Assembly (NCBI GenBank): GCA_000181795.3
Contig: CM012955.1
Location: 2,524,652-2,588,651, forward strand
Length of the DNA stretch: 64,000 nt
Direction: 5' to 3'
Origin: Trichinella spiralis
Lineage: Eukaryota; Nematoda; Enoplea; Trichinellida; Trichinellidae
A model generated the notes under the pieces. It was not told the origin of the DNA. It saw only the letters and a program-made list of their open reading frames with translations, and did no database searches. Position numbers and translations under genes: made by a program. Below are positions 1 to 12,751 of the stretch, piece by piece. The first letter of the stretch is position 1; each line of letters begins with the position of its first letter.

Positions 1-2715
1 AAAAAAGCATGCTTTCGAAAAATTTGCAAAAACGGCAAAGGCTACAGCCTTGCTTTTTTTGAAAAAGCGCGAAATTTTGACTTTTTCGAGGAAATGATTG
101 TAATCGATCAGAAAAAATAGGATGATCACAAACGAACCTGTTGCACGATTAATAAATGCGTATTTGTTGAGAATTTGTCAAAAAAGTTGCGTGGTGATTG
201 CGGATTTTAGTGGGAATAACAGGAAAGGAAATGAAACATGGGATGTTGATACTATAAAATGCAATTCAATTTTAGCAATATTTATGCAAATACTTTAACC
301 TGTAATCCCAGGAAATGGTTTCTGATTCTAATAACATTTGTACCTGAGGTTCATTTTTGTAATACAGAAACCTTTAAATTAAAAGAATTTTAATTACGCA
401 ATTTCATTGAGTGCAAACGATACAGAAATAAGAATTAATAAAAATCAACACAATGAATTACACTTTTCATCTAATATTGCATTATTTCTCTCAATCAATG
501 ATACGTTTCCAAACAATCAATTCTGTCAAATATCTTATTAAATAATCATTTGAGAATAATTCATAGTATCTTTAATTAATAACTGTACAATATTTGTTCC
601 ATATATGAAGGAAGAATTCATTAATACATTTTACTTCCCCAGAGGCACGCTTCTTGTCGTACTTAACCTATGTAGAGATATGTCGAAAAATTAGAATAAA
701 TACTAACTATAGGCGCATTAGTTTTTCATAAATTGTTAATTTATTCTATTTTCACCCTTTGAAATTAATTATTTTGACAAAATACAACATTTAAGCTACT
801 GTGGCTTTGTGCAGTCCAAAATTGTGATGAATCGCTTGTCAAAAATAAAAATTAAATAAACGAAAAACAGTGGCGGGACGCCTGGCCGTCTTTATAGTGG
901 AAAGGCGTCATGAACTAAGTGAACGTCATCTGTCGCTGCAGTAAGCCATGTCAGCAAAACAACACGCGCTCAGTTACTACTAAAAATATGAATATTATAA
1001 ACCAAATATAAGAAGTACTGAATATAAATAAGAAAATATGAACTATGATGAAATATTAATTTGCATATTCGATAAATAATCTTCAGGCAGTGTTATAAGA
1101 CTGGGAATATAACTGCACTAAACTTAAATGCTAAATTACCTTTTTTTGATAAAAATAATTTTCAACCAGTTCTTGATAATCAGACTTTAACTTTTCAAAA
1201 TGGGATGGACCGCAGCCTAAAATAGTATATCTTACATTGGTCCTATTATGGCGAACTGCTGCGATTATTGAACATCTAAATGAAATAATTCCAAGCAAAC
1301 GCTTTTAACTAGACGTAAAATTTCAAAAATTATACACAATCCTTATGCACTTGGTTATGTTACTAAATTATCAATTATTAATTCAATATGGATTTTCAGA
1401 TTTACTTTTATTCAACTTCAAAGTCACTTACAAAAATGTAACTTACTAAAACAAATGTTATTTAGCTGTTGTGCCTCATTATCCATTCGTCCTTCTTTAT
1501 TGAAATACTTTGAAAAAGTGCAAATGAATTTCAAGTGTGCTCTATCGGTGCATCGAACTTACAATTATTTGAAATTGGGCACAAAAGAACAGAAATAGCA
1601 CTCGCATGGCCACTAAAACTTGTTTTATTCTTCTTCTATTAATTACTGAGCAAAATGGTCATTTTTGATTTGCATTTCAATCGCATAATTGGTTCAAATT
1701 GACCGAGAACACATTTACAAAAAAGTATGCAAGTTACTAAACCACACTGTCATCAACGCAACGCATATTATAACATTATTAACATTTATAGCAATTATGC
1801 TCATACAGTTCATCAAACAGATTCAATCGAATTTTAAAATCATCATAATATGCAATGTAATATAATAAAAAACTTATTATTGTTAGATGTTTTCAATTTG
1901 CATTCGATAACTTTGGACAACATGTTTCAATGTCATCTATTTGTAGTATTGATTTTCAAATCATGCAAATTTTGAAAGTGAGGTGTATTGTAATGAAGTT
2001 ATGTAAATATGTTTGTTTTCTATTGTTGATTGCTATTTCTACAGTTGATGTTTTGGCAATATTTAAAAGGGCTTCAAAAAATATATAACGTAAAGAAAAA
2101 ACAAACAAAGAATTGCAACCAACATATATTATCAAATTTATGCTATTGGGAAGCAGATAATAACTTTACAAAGAGAAGAAAGCATAGATGGATATTGTAG
2201 ATAGCGTAACATAAAATATCCTTCAATTATTGATGATAATAGAGCAGCACTGACGTTCGGTTCATGCAAAATCCGTATTTTGCGCTTTTCCTAGAATTTA
2301 TTAAAAGCTGTAAATATTTAGTTTTGTAACTTTCATTTACTTTGTTTATTAGATTTAAATATTCGGCATATAGGTGTTGTTATAAGTAAACGTATTTGCT
2401 TTTTCTAATTTTACTCTATTCTAAACCTTATTACATTTTATTCAGTTTTATGTTTTGATAATTAATAATTCTTTTGTTTAAAAACAAATAAGTAGTAGTA
2501 TGTATATATATTTATATATGCACTATTAGAATTGAATTTTGAGTGATGGCGTCAGCTGATGCTTTTTGTCAAATGCTTCCAAGGGTATACTTTTTGTTTC
2601 ATGAATGCTTTTTATCAGTTTGGCAGTATCAGTTGACAGGCAAACGCTCAAATTTCTTTTGCGCTGTATATAAGCTTTTCGAAAGCTTTTTCTTCTTCTT
2701 CTTTACCTTTCCAAA
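1..2715. other. AT-rich intergenic DNA with one GC-rich patch
   Basis: No credible gene is visible. The sequence is rich in A/T runs and short direct repeats. One patch at about 870-965 is much richer in G+C than its surroundings and contains several CpG. On the minus strand it carries a TATA-like ctataaag, so it could be a promoter or the end of a neighbouring gene outside the window. I cannot assign it. A small near-perfect inverted repeat (aaggct/agcctt) lies near 39-54. Confidence 0.5.
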
Positions 2716-5700
2716 ATGATCATAAATGCTTTTTTTCTTATTTTCATTTTTTTGGTCAGCTTTCAACATCAGTTCCTCCAGATTGTTAATTCTGAAGGTT
2801 CGCCAGCTTATGCTATTAATAATGGAAATTAGTTTACATGTGAAGTGTTGATTTTAGTTTTTTTCAATGGTCGTCGTTTTGAATTAATCCCAACAGAGCA
2901 GTTTCGTGGTATGTTGCGGGTCAGCGATATCACTTCCATAAGAATTACGCTGATAACATTCAGTACCAATTTCGAATTGATGGCGTTGCGCCATGATCAA
3001 GATTTCTTAGCTGTTGACTTCGAAATTCCTTTGGTTAAAGTAAATTTGACATTTTCGACTCTTTGATTTCGATTTTGTTGTACTCAATCTGCCTTTTAAT
3101 TCAGATACATCGCAGATTAAGGTGGTACAATCGTGCAGAACTTTTCACGGCTTCCTCTCCTCTTGATCTCAGTGATGGCCACTGGCATACTGTTTCTGTG
3201 CACTTCCTCAAAGAAGGTGGAATCGCTCTAGCAGTAGATGGCGTCGATGTATCAGTTAATCGATATCCAATAACCACAACTCATGTTCTTTCTTGGCCCT
3301 CCTCCAACGGACTGTCGATTGGGGGATATGCTGTCGGCTCTAATCACTTTCGCGGATGCTTCAAAAAATTCTATGTGGATTACTCAGATATTTTGCAATT
3401 TTATTCGGACATATTTCATGAAAGGTAAGCATTCTTGAAATATTGCTGAAAAAATTTTGTTTCATTTACTTCAGTCCAATTTTGTTTGCTTAACACGACA
3501 ACATGAAATACTGAAGCAATTATGCATGTTAAATAAAATCAGAGAGCAGCAGCATCTGACAAACAAAGCGCTAGGGTAATTAATGCACAGAAACTGTTGC
3601 TTTGCTGTGTTGAGATAACCGTTGAGCTTTTTAAGGACTTTACAAAAAGGACCTTTAATTGTGACTACTTTTTTGGTACTTCATAAAAGTTGTTCCATTT
3701 AATACATTTCAATTAATTTGAATTTAATAAAAGTTAAAATTATCGTCATAAACTCCAATAACTCCCGTACCATTGGCTGTTCTGTGCAATTCCTCGTGTT
3801 TATTAATTTCTTATTAGTAATGTTCTTCTTGATCGATTGGGTTTTTGATCGAGTTGAAATTTCACACAACCTGTCCAGATGTAAAAACCATGCGCAAGTA
3901 GCATATTCACCAGTCAGTTCAAGATTACTGGAATGCTGATGCTTTTCTCCGAACGTGTAGCTTTGTAATGTAGAAGTTGAAATTCTTAAACAAATTTAAA
4001 CTAGCTGACGAGCAAAATTGATGACATGCCAGTTGTAGCTTTGAAGGCACGTTAAAACAAATGTTTTTAGACGGACGAACAGCTGTGAGCACCTGTTCGA
4101 AACGAAACGCATGCAAGTGTCAGTGACGTTTAGACAAAACGGATCAGCGGAGTATTTTTACGGTGAAGAAGCGGTGCCTGGGCCTGATGGTCCGCCAGTG
4201 CGTATTGCGTTTCGTTGGCGCACAGAGAATCCTCAGGCTACAGCATTACAGCATCGAACAGAAATGAGCAACGGCAACATAATCGAGACTACGGTTCGAT
4301 TGGATGGTGGTGTCCTCACGTTGACTCACTGTGCACCTGGTAAGCAGTTGGCCTATCTGAAATCCAACGCTCAACTTGCCAGTGGTCAGTGGAATGACAT
4401 ACAAGTGGATATCAGTCGAACAGTGCTGAGGTTGCGCGTCAATGCTGACAGTGTTGAAAAACAGGTGAATAATGTCGAAAAATTTTGGAAAACTGCGTCG
4501 AAAATGATGTCCAGGATAAGATTCGGTCGACCCGTAGGATGCGTCTGTTTAGACGAATGTGCTACGGTTGATGGTTTCACTGGATGCTTGGAACATGTAC
4601 AAATACAAAATTATACTGTCGATGTGTACACTGCTCCGGTAAGAAATAATCTAGCTGTTGGCTGTTACGAATGTTTGTTCGAAGCTTCGCGTAACGTCTG
4701 CATGGCTTTGGACAATTCGAAAGGCACAGTCTTACCAGAGGCAGAAGAAAAAGAAAAACAAGAAGTAGAAGAAAATGAAGCTATGGAGAGCACCATCTAT
4801 GCAGGAGAAGTATCAGTCGAAGTAGACGAAGGTGCAGAAGTTTATTTAGAATCTGAAAAGTTGCAATTATTGACAAGAGCACTGGATACTCGCAAAAATT
4901 TGCTTTTCACAGTTCACCAGTCTCCAACGTATGGTAAATTGTACAAATTATATGAAAACTTTCGTATTGCTGTCGAACAGTTCACAGATGCCGATGTAGC
5001 TTTGCAACGGGTCCTGTACTTGCATGATGGAAGTGAAACGAGTGCTGATTTTTGTGTACTGGAAGTTGAAAGTTTGGAAAGTTACCGTGGCTTCACAAAT
5101 ACTCCGCCCCTGCTCATGATAAACTTCCAGATTCGTCCAATCAACGATTCACCAAAAGTGGAATTGCCAACCAATGGGCTCTTGCAAATGATGCAGCAAA
5201 GCTGTCTGCAATTGACTGATCGTTATTTTTTCGTCGAAGATGCCGATGATCCATTGGAACAAGTTCATATTGTTGTAAAAGAACAAACGCCAACTTTGAG
5301 CTACATACAACTGGCTGATCAAACTGGTCATCCGGTTGAAAGATTCACTGGCCAAAATTTGCGCGACGGCTTGGTCAGTGTTGTACATGTTGCCGGTCAG
5401 CGTTCTAACATCACTCTTCGTGTAGCTGATTCTCAGAATTCCGCTATGACTGTGCAGCTTAGAGTTCAGGCGAACCACGTACGCATACGATCGAAGAGCA
5501 AAAAGCCGTTGACTGTATTTCACGGTTCGAGTGCAGTTTTGAATACAGATCATTTGTCGTTCGTCATCGCTGCCGGCGACCAAGAACGCAGTGCAATAAT
5601 GTACGAAGTTCTCGAACCGCCGCTATACGGACTGTTGGAATTGGAACTGACAGAACGGATGTGGGTTGTTGTAGATCGGTTCAATCAGTCGAACGTGGAC

Positions 5701-8700
5701 GAGAATCGAGTTCGCTACAAACACGCCAACGGTGGCTTTCCAACGTCCGATAAAATTCATTTGAAAATATCAGGCCAAAATCCAGACATCGCCTCTGAAA
5801 CATTGATCGATGTACAGTTTGCCCGTAAAGCGATCAAAGTATTCAGTGCTACACCGTTTGTAACTTTTTCTCAACGAAAATCGACAATCCAACGAAACCA
5901 CCTGCTTGCATGGACTTTTCCAAAGCCGACTAACCCAGACGACATTCGTTACGAAATTACAAAGGCCTCGGTTTATGGATTTTTGGTCAAAGTTTTCGAA
6001 CAATCCGATGGAAGAAAGGTACGTCGATTGGGTGTTTATTCGAATTTTTCACAAACAGATATTGACAACGGCCGACTGCATTATCAACTTCGGTACAACC
6101 ATTTTTCTTTACTGCACGATTTTTTTCAATTTACAGTAACTGCGCTCGGGATAACCACAACTCCAAGTCGATTTTCCATTGTTTACATTCCAGGTAAAGC
6201 AGGCATTTTTATTCAGCTGGATTATTTTTTCCAATACAAATTTCCATTCATAGTAGATAGAGTTCTATAGTTGTATCTTTGGTAGCAAGTGATATTTAAA
6301 TTTTTATGAAATAAGCACTACCTTTCACTGACACTGCACCATTGCAGAGAATGAAAGAGGCATGCTTGTTAATCGAACGTTGATCATCAAGCGTGGCATG
6401 ACAAAGGTGATTTCTAACTCGACCATTTACGCGAGCATGAATCGATTTTACAACTTTTTGTACAAAGTAGTGTCAGGACCAAAATTCGGTCGACTGTTCG
6501 TCACTTCTTCTTCTGCCGCTGTTGCCTCTTCAGCTCCTGTTGCATTCACCAATGCTGATATCAACAATGGTCAGTTGTTTTATGAACACGATGGTTCAGA
6601 GTCGACCCGGGATCAAGTGTTTCTACTGGTCAGCCCGTTGTTAGAAAATAACGTGGTCGAAGATAGAATTAAACTGACCGTTTGGTTCCGGATTCGCATT
6701 CTTCCGAACAGTCCACTACCGCCCAAACGTACGGACGATCGAATCTTGTATATTCCGATTAATGGCGAAAAACTGATCGACGTCGACGACATCGGCTTTG
6801 AAAACTCAGCTCCTTCAACATTACTTGAATATCACTTTGCTGATTCACATCCAAATGGTCACTTTTTCTTAACCTCTTTGCCAAATGCAACAATTAACTC
6901 ATTTAGCCAACAGCAGCTCAAAAATGGGAAAGTCGGTTTCCGACACACCGGGCAGCAGAGCAATAAAATGACAGAAATCCCATTCTACGTTACTGATGGC
7001 AAGCACATTGTTCACGACCGTCTTGTTGTCCAAGCATCAGAATTGTTTTTCATGCTTCGAGCTGTTCGACCGTTGGAAGCACGTTTCGGTGAACTGGTTG
7101 AACTAACTGTGGATTTGTTCGAGCTTAAAAGCAGTCTAAACATTACAAAAAAGCAGATAAATCTGCTTATTGCAGAACCGATGAACAGTGGTCGTCTGTT
7201 GAAACAATCAACTCAAATAACCAAAACTGTAAATCGTTTCACCTATGAGGATATTGTCCAAGGTCGCATTTTTTATGTACATTCTGAATCTAGCGAACAT
7301 TCGGTTGTAAATCGAATTAGATTCGCCGTACGAGCCGGTTCTTTTCAAACTCAGTTCCACTTGCAGATCAACATAATCCGACAGTCACCAGATTATCGAA
7401 TCAACGTCGAAGTAGTGCGTGGTGGGGTGGCGACGTTGACTGTAGACCATCTGGATGCAGATCATTCAATATGGACTTCGGTTTCGGCTAGAACAGTTCT
7501 GCTGGCAGTAACTGCTCGACCGATTCATGGTTCGCTGGTGCTCGGCAGGTACGTTGGCTCTCGTTCGAGCACAATGCTTGACTTGATCAACGTGGACCGC
7601 TATCACTGTGACCAGGCTACATTGCACGATGTGCAAAACCGCCTACTCCACTACGTCCACCATTTTGATCCAAACATGAACAAAACTGACGGTCATCACA
7701 ACGACACTGTCGTGTTCTCAGTAACATCGTCAACACTGCCTGGAAGACGTTTGCGAATCCTGGTGAATGTAACGTTCCAGGAAGCGATCGATATACGCGA
7801 CGGTCAGTTGACAGTAGCTGAGTTCAGTAGAGTTTTAGTCAGCAGTCATACGATAAGGTTGTCGACAAACATGGTAATTGCTGAATCCAGTGAGCGTCTA
7901 CTGTTAACCAACGGACCAAAACACGGCCTACTGGTAGTCGACGAACCTGGAAAGCAGCCGTCGATCGTGTCCTCAACAATCGAATGGGATAAGGTTCGCT
8001 TCGGTCGTCTGTGGTACGTACACGACGGTGGTGATCGTCATCAATTTGAGGATCAGTTCCAAGTTTTGGCGACAATTGAAAATGGAACGTGCCGAAGTGA
8101 ACCAGCCACGGTTTATGTGCGCATTTTACGTGCAAATTTGCAGCCGCCAAAAATTTTGCTCAACGAACCAATGCGCTGGAAAAACAAACGTCAGAATTGG
8201 GCAATTTTGTCAAATCAGCATCTGAAAGTTGCCGACGAAGACAGTCCAACTGATCAGTTGAAAATTCTTGTAACATCAAGTCAGAGTTGTTATTTAGCTT
8301 TTGATGGACATTTGTCTGATGCCATAAATGAATTCACGCAAATTGATGTCGATGAAGGTCGTGTGATGCTGGTCAAATACGAAGACAAATTTCCAACAGA
8401 TGATGATGAGAATAGGCTATTCGGTTTCACTTTCTACGTCACGGACGGCAAATGGAACTCGATGCCGGATTGGTTCCGAGTTGTCAGCTTTGATCACTTT
8501 TCTGCAATACACGCAAATCATCGTCTGGATGTCGCTCCGGGCTCTTTGAGCAAGATCACCAACCATCATTTGCCGCTGTTGAGCGACGACAAAAGTTCCT
8601 TTGATTACGTCTACTCAGTTCTCGATCCACCAGCATACGGTGAACTGCTACTCGAAAATGTACTCACATCCGTATTTACACAATCGGACGTGGAAAATGG

Positions 8701-10768
8701 TTTGTTAGCTTACAATCAAACTGTACCAATACGAAGTTGGTCCAGTCGAGATTCGTTCACTTACGTACTTTCTCGAACCAGTTCATTTCCAAATTACGGC
8801 AACGTTTCGGCTTTGTTCGAGCGATGTCGTTTTCGCATTCGAATCAGCCACGCCTTTCTAGCTGCTACTGCGTTCGATTCTCTGGTGTCAACCAAGCCAC
8901 TTCTTGTTCAATACGGAGGCGTTTGTGAGCTGGGATCAGCAAATTTGGATACGTCCACATTGGAACGCCGATGCGGGTGTTCGATCAAGATCGACTGGTT
9001 GCAACTGCCTCGCCATGGTTGGCTCGAGGTACGCGGTGAGAACGTGACCGAGTCGGGCATGTTACCAGTTAGCTCCGCTGAGTTGCAGCTAGGCTTGGTC
9101 TTCTACCATCACAGTTCGTTCAGCTGGTCAGATCAGATTGTCGTTGGAATTAGGCCCAAGCACTGGTCGAAACAATCCCAACAGGAGACGTTGGTCGTCC
9201 ATTTGAAATGCATTGTCAAAGGCACATTTGACGCGGTCCACAATTATGAAAACGTACGCGATTTAGGTACTGTACGTTTGGTACGCGGTTGTAGTCGGAC
9301 GTTGACGGAAAAGGATTTTTCCGCCCAAATGGAGAAAGATCATCGAACCCGATACAAAGTGATCAAGCATTCGACAAACGCCCGACTGATTTGCTCAGGT
9401 GTGCTGGCAAGTCGCTTCAGTTGGGCAGATTTGCAAAACGGTTCGCTGTCTTTGCACAGTACCGGCAGTTTGGATAACGACAGTGTGCTGATGGTCGCAA
9501 TGGAAGAGCAACATTCGAAGCAGATGGAATCGTCGATTGTCTACCGGCTTGAGGTGCAGATCGAACCTCTGACGTTGGAGCTAGCCCACGCCAACGTGGT
9601 ATACTATTCACAGACAGAACTATTGGTTCCAGTCAACAATCGCAGCTTGCTGGCACAAAGCAACGGCCCACCGGACGGGATTGTTTATGAAATTCAAATG
9701 GCACCACAGAACGGCAGTCTGAAATGGTCGAATGGTTCCTTGTGCACGAGGTTCACACAACGAAATGTCGACGACGGTTTGGTACTTTATCATCCTACCA
9801 ACCGTGACGCGTACCGGGATCAGCTGTTGTTCAAGGTTTCTGATTCATACAACACATTAGATCGTCAGGTGTTGTCTTTCTGGGCTCTGCCAGCGCTAGA
9901 TCAGAAAGACGTGGTAGTGACGGCGGGCCAACGAGCACTGATCACTGCTGAACATTTGGCCTTGCACCCAATGCTTCAAGGTAAAGCGGTCGCTTTTCGA
10001 GTTCTCAGTCGACCAGTATACGGTAAACTGGTAAACGCCGGCAGTGCTGTGTCAGACTACTTCGACGCAATCGATTTGCTGGAACGTCGTCTGGAGTACG
10101 TGAGCGACCGACCAGTTGATCGGGACGTCCTGCTGGATCATTTCACATTCGAACTTCGAGCTGAACACTTACCCCCAGCTCGTGGGCAGGTGTCAATTGT
10201 TGTGGTGCATACGCCATCGGATGCGAGGCTCCAACTCTCTTCTGCAGTCGACGATTCCACCGGAGCCGAAGATTTCACGTTATCACCATTTGTGGACGTT
10301 GGATCAGCACTTTGGGTTCCGAACATCGATCCAAAACACGACTTGGTCGGCTTTGTACTGCTGATCGTTTCCGTCGCTTCAGTGTTTGTGGTGCTGATTC
10401 GTAAAATTCGCGTCTACGGCAAGAAACGGCGCTTCTTGATCAACACTGAATATCAGATGACCATGGTGCCGTTGGATGACGAAATCGTCGAACCTGCTAC
10501 AACGGCTCTGCTAGCCGAAACTCCGCTATCCAGCCACCAAACGTTGGATACACGTCCACTGGAGACATCGCCGTTCAACAATCGCACGTCGTCATCATCT
10601 GCATGCGTACCGACGAAACGTAAAATCTCGTTGGATTTGTGTGCGGCCTCAGACACGACGTTGGCAGATCATGGGCATGAAAATTACATACCGGCCGTGA
10701 CCAATTCAGAACCGTCTGGCAGTGTTGAAATGGCTGTGAAACTAAACAAAAACCAATACTGGGTTTGA
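2716..10768 (+). CDS. CSPG4: CSPG4/NG2-type transmembrane chondroitin sulfate proteoglycan
   Basis: Five exons, all in phase: 2716-2797, 2858-3039, 3105-3424, 4071-6193, 6348-10768, giving 2,375 residues (human CSPG4 is about 2,320). Seen: an N-terminal signal peptide (hydrophobic stretch at residues 5-15), two laminin-G-like domains (about 28-195 and 205-390, each closing with a GC motif), then a long run of CSPG repeats (about 450-2220) recognisable by recurring phrases such as 'FTQxDVxxGxxxYxH' and 'YGxL', one membrane segment (about 2234-2256), a basic stop-transfer sequence and a cytoplasmic tail of about 119 residues. The C-terminus QYWV is identical to that of vertebrate NG2, a PDZ-domain ligand. 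The start was chosen because exon 1 supplies the signal peptide and splices in phase to the FFNGRRFELIP strand of LamG1. Known role of the family: cell-surface receptor/scaffold in cell-matrix adhesion and muscle attachment. Function in this organism is inferred from orthology. Confidence 0.94.
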
Positions 10769-12751
10769 ATATTAAGAACAACAGCCGAAAGTTCACAGTA
10801 CGAGTATTTTTTTAAATTTATTGTTTGTTTGTTTGTTTTTCTTGCATTTGATTTGTTATCATGCTTCAAGTTATCTTTTTTTACTTATTGTCATGAAAAT
10901 GTTCAATAATATGAACAAGAGCAACAATTTCTTTGCCAGTAATAAGCAAATGGTATGAAATGAATATGAAGATAATGTGAACGTATGATTAAAGTTTCTA
11001 ATGAAAAATTTATATGACAGTAAACAGTAAGTTAAAGAAAAGTTGTTATTAAAAATATGTAGTTCCATGTTACGCTGTCAAGCAGGAAGCACGTTGTTGT
11101 TCATGCGTTTAATGATACAAATCAGAAGGTCTTCCCATTGCACCTTGTAACAAATTGTGTCAGTCCTGTTAGCATATTCACTCACTTCGGTATAATTACT
11201 GAAGGAAACTACTGAATGCTTTCTCCAAACAAACAGTCTACCAATATCTACGTGGTACACAACTCGTATCGCGTCCTTACGAAAAGCATCAAACCAGCAA
11301 AAAAATGCAACGTCTATGAAAAATCCACGAAACGAAAACATGACAAACGAGAACAGGAAACCCACGATGCAAAAAAACTAAACGCCATATATAAATATGT
11401 AATTTCATTTGGTCTGTCATGAACGTCATCCGAGAAATATCGGCGTTCAGATAGAATCACAAATACAAGCGTATGCATGTATATTATCAGAGGCAGCTGT
11501 TTGATGGATGAGTTGGAAAAAGCTTCTTGCAATTCCATGAGATGCACAAAAGAAAAATAAATTAACAGCAAAATGCTTACAATACGGACAACACAGGATT
11601 GCATTTCTAAAGTGGTCAGCAAAGAATATCACCAAAGTCAAGCCAAGAAACTGTTTCCAACCAATACACTGCACATGCAATAGCTGATCAGTCGTTTTCT
11701 TTTGATATGCATTTTTATTTACATGAAACAACTGGGTTCTAGAGCTGGCATTTAAAGCAACTCAAATTTATTAATTCATACTTTAAGTTAATTGTAAAAA
11801 AAGTAATACTATTCACAATTGTATATACGAAAATTATTTTCGCCCTCCCCCCCCCCTCCCTCTTCCAAAAATAAAAAAAAAAGAAAAAAAACTACACATT
11901 CATTGCTATATTGAAATGCGTTGTTTGGTCACTTGGATGATGCAATCAGTTTCGATTTTCTCTGGCTGCTGTAATTGAATTCACCATTGAAAAACAGAGG
12001 CCGAGTTTTTGCGCATTAATGCAGTTCATCAAATTGGTATGCAATTCAATAACTGTGCGCCATTTATTTCAATCATCTGATGCATCAAAGTTCGTTTAAC
12101 ATTACCAATAATCCATGCAATGCTTTTCTTCTTTCATATTTTCATTTTTTGTTTGAAATAATAATAAAAAGATGAAAAGAAAAATCAATTCTTCTTCGTT
12201 ATTTTCTAAAGCTAGTTAATTTGTTGCTCAGTTGTTTAATAAATTTTTGATTCAAATAAAAATTTACAAGAAACCATAATTCTTGTGTGTGTGTGTTCGT
12301 TTGTTCCATTTGTTCGTAGTAGAATAATGAAGTAATTATTAAAAGTGATATGCTATTTGAAACTTCAAACAAATAGCTGGCCAATGGTGACTAAGAGTAA
12401 ATGTTAACTTCAACAATCTAAAAAATTGCTCACCAATTCCATTCGTTGGATAAAAAAATTGCTCAAAACATTTTGATCGTAATCCATTCAGTAAACGATT
12501 CAGTGGGTGAGTTTTCAATTGGTCGACCGATGGGGGCGACACCCAAATGAATAATCGATCTCAGTTATGCCAAAAGGCGGCAAAATTTTGTTTTCACCGT
12601 TGCCTAGGTGATTGCTTGTTCACTGCTAGCTTGACAGCTGCGTAAACGGTGCCTACTTCCGCCAAATGTACTCTGAATTATGTTTTGGCATTCATGAAGG
12701 CTTTTTACAAATCTAGGTCCTGAATCACAATGGACCGATGATGTAAAGCCG
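10769..12751. other. Intergenic region between CSPG4 and DHHC genes
   Basis: About 2 kb, AT-rich. Minus-strand open frames at 11078-11731 have low-complexity translations and no recognisable domain, so I do not call them. A pure pyrimidine tract with a ten-base C run lies at 11843-11865. The last 250 bases (about 12500-12750) are GC-richer and probably hold the promoter or an untranslated 5' exon of the DHHC gene; a possible splice acceptor ends at about 12717. Confidence 0.5.

Noticed and set aside
7839-8150. 103-codon minus-strand open frame inside CSPG4
   Set aside because: It overlaps a clearly homologous CSPG-repeat exon and has no domain; it is a shadow of the real frame.
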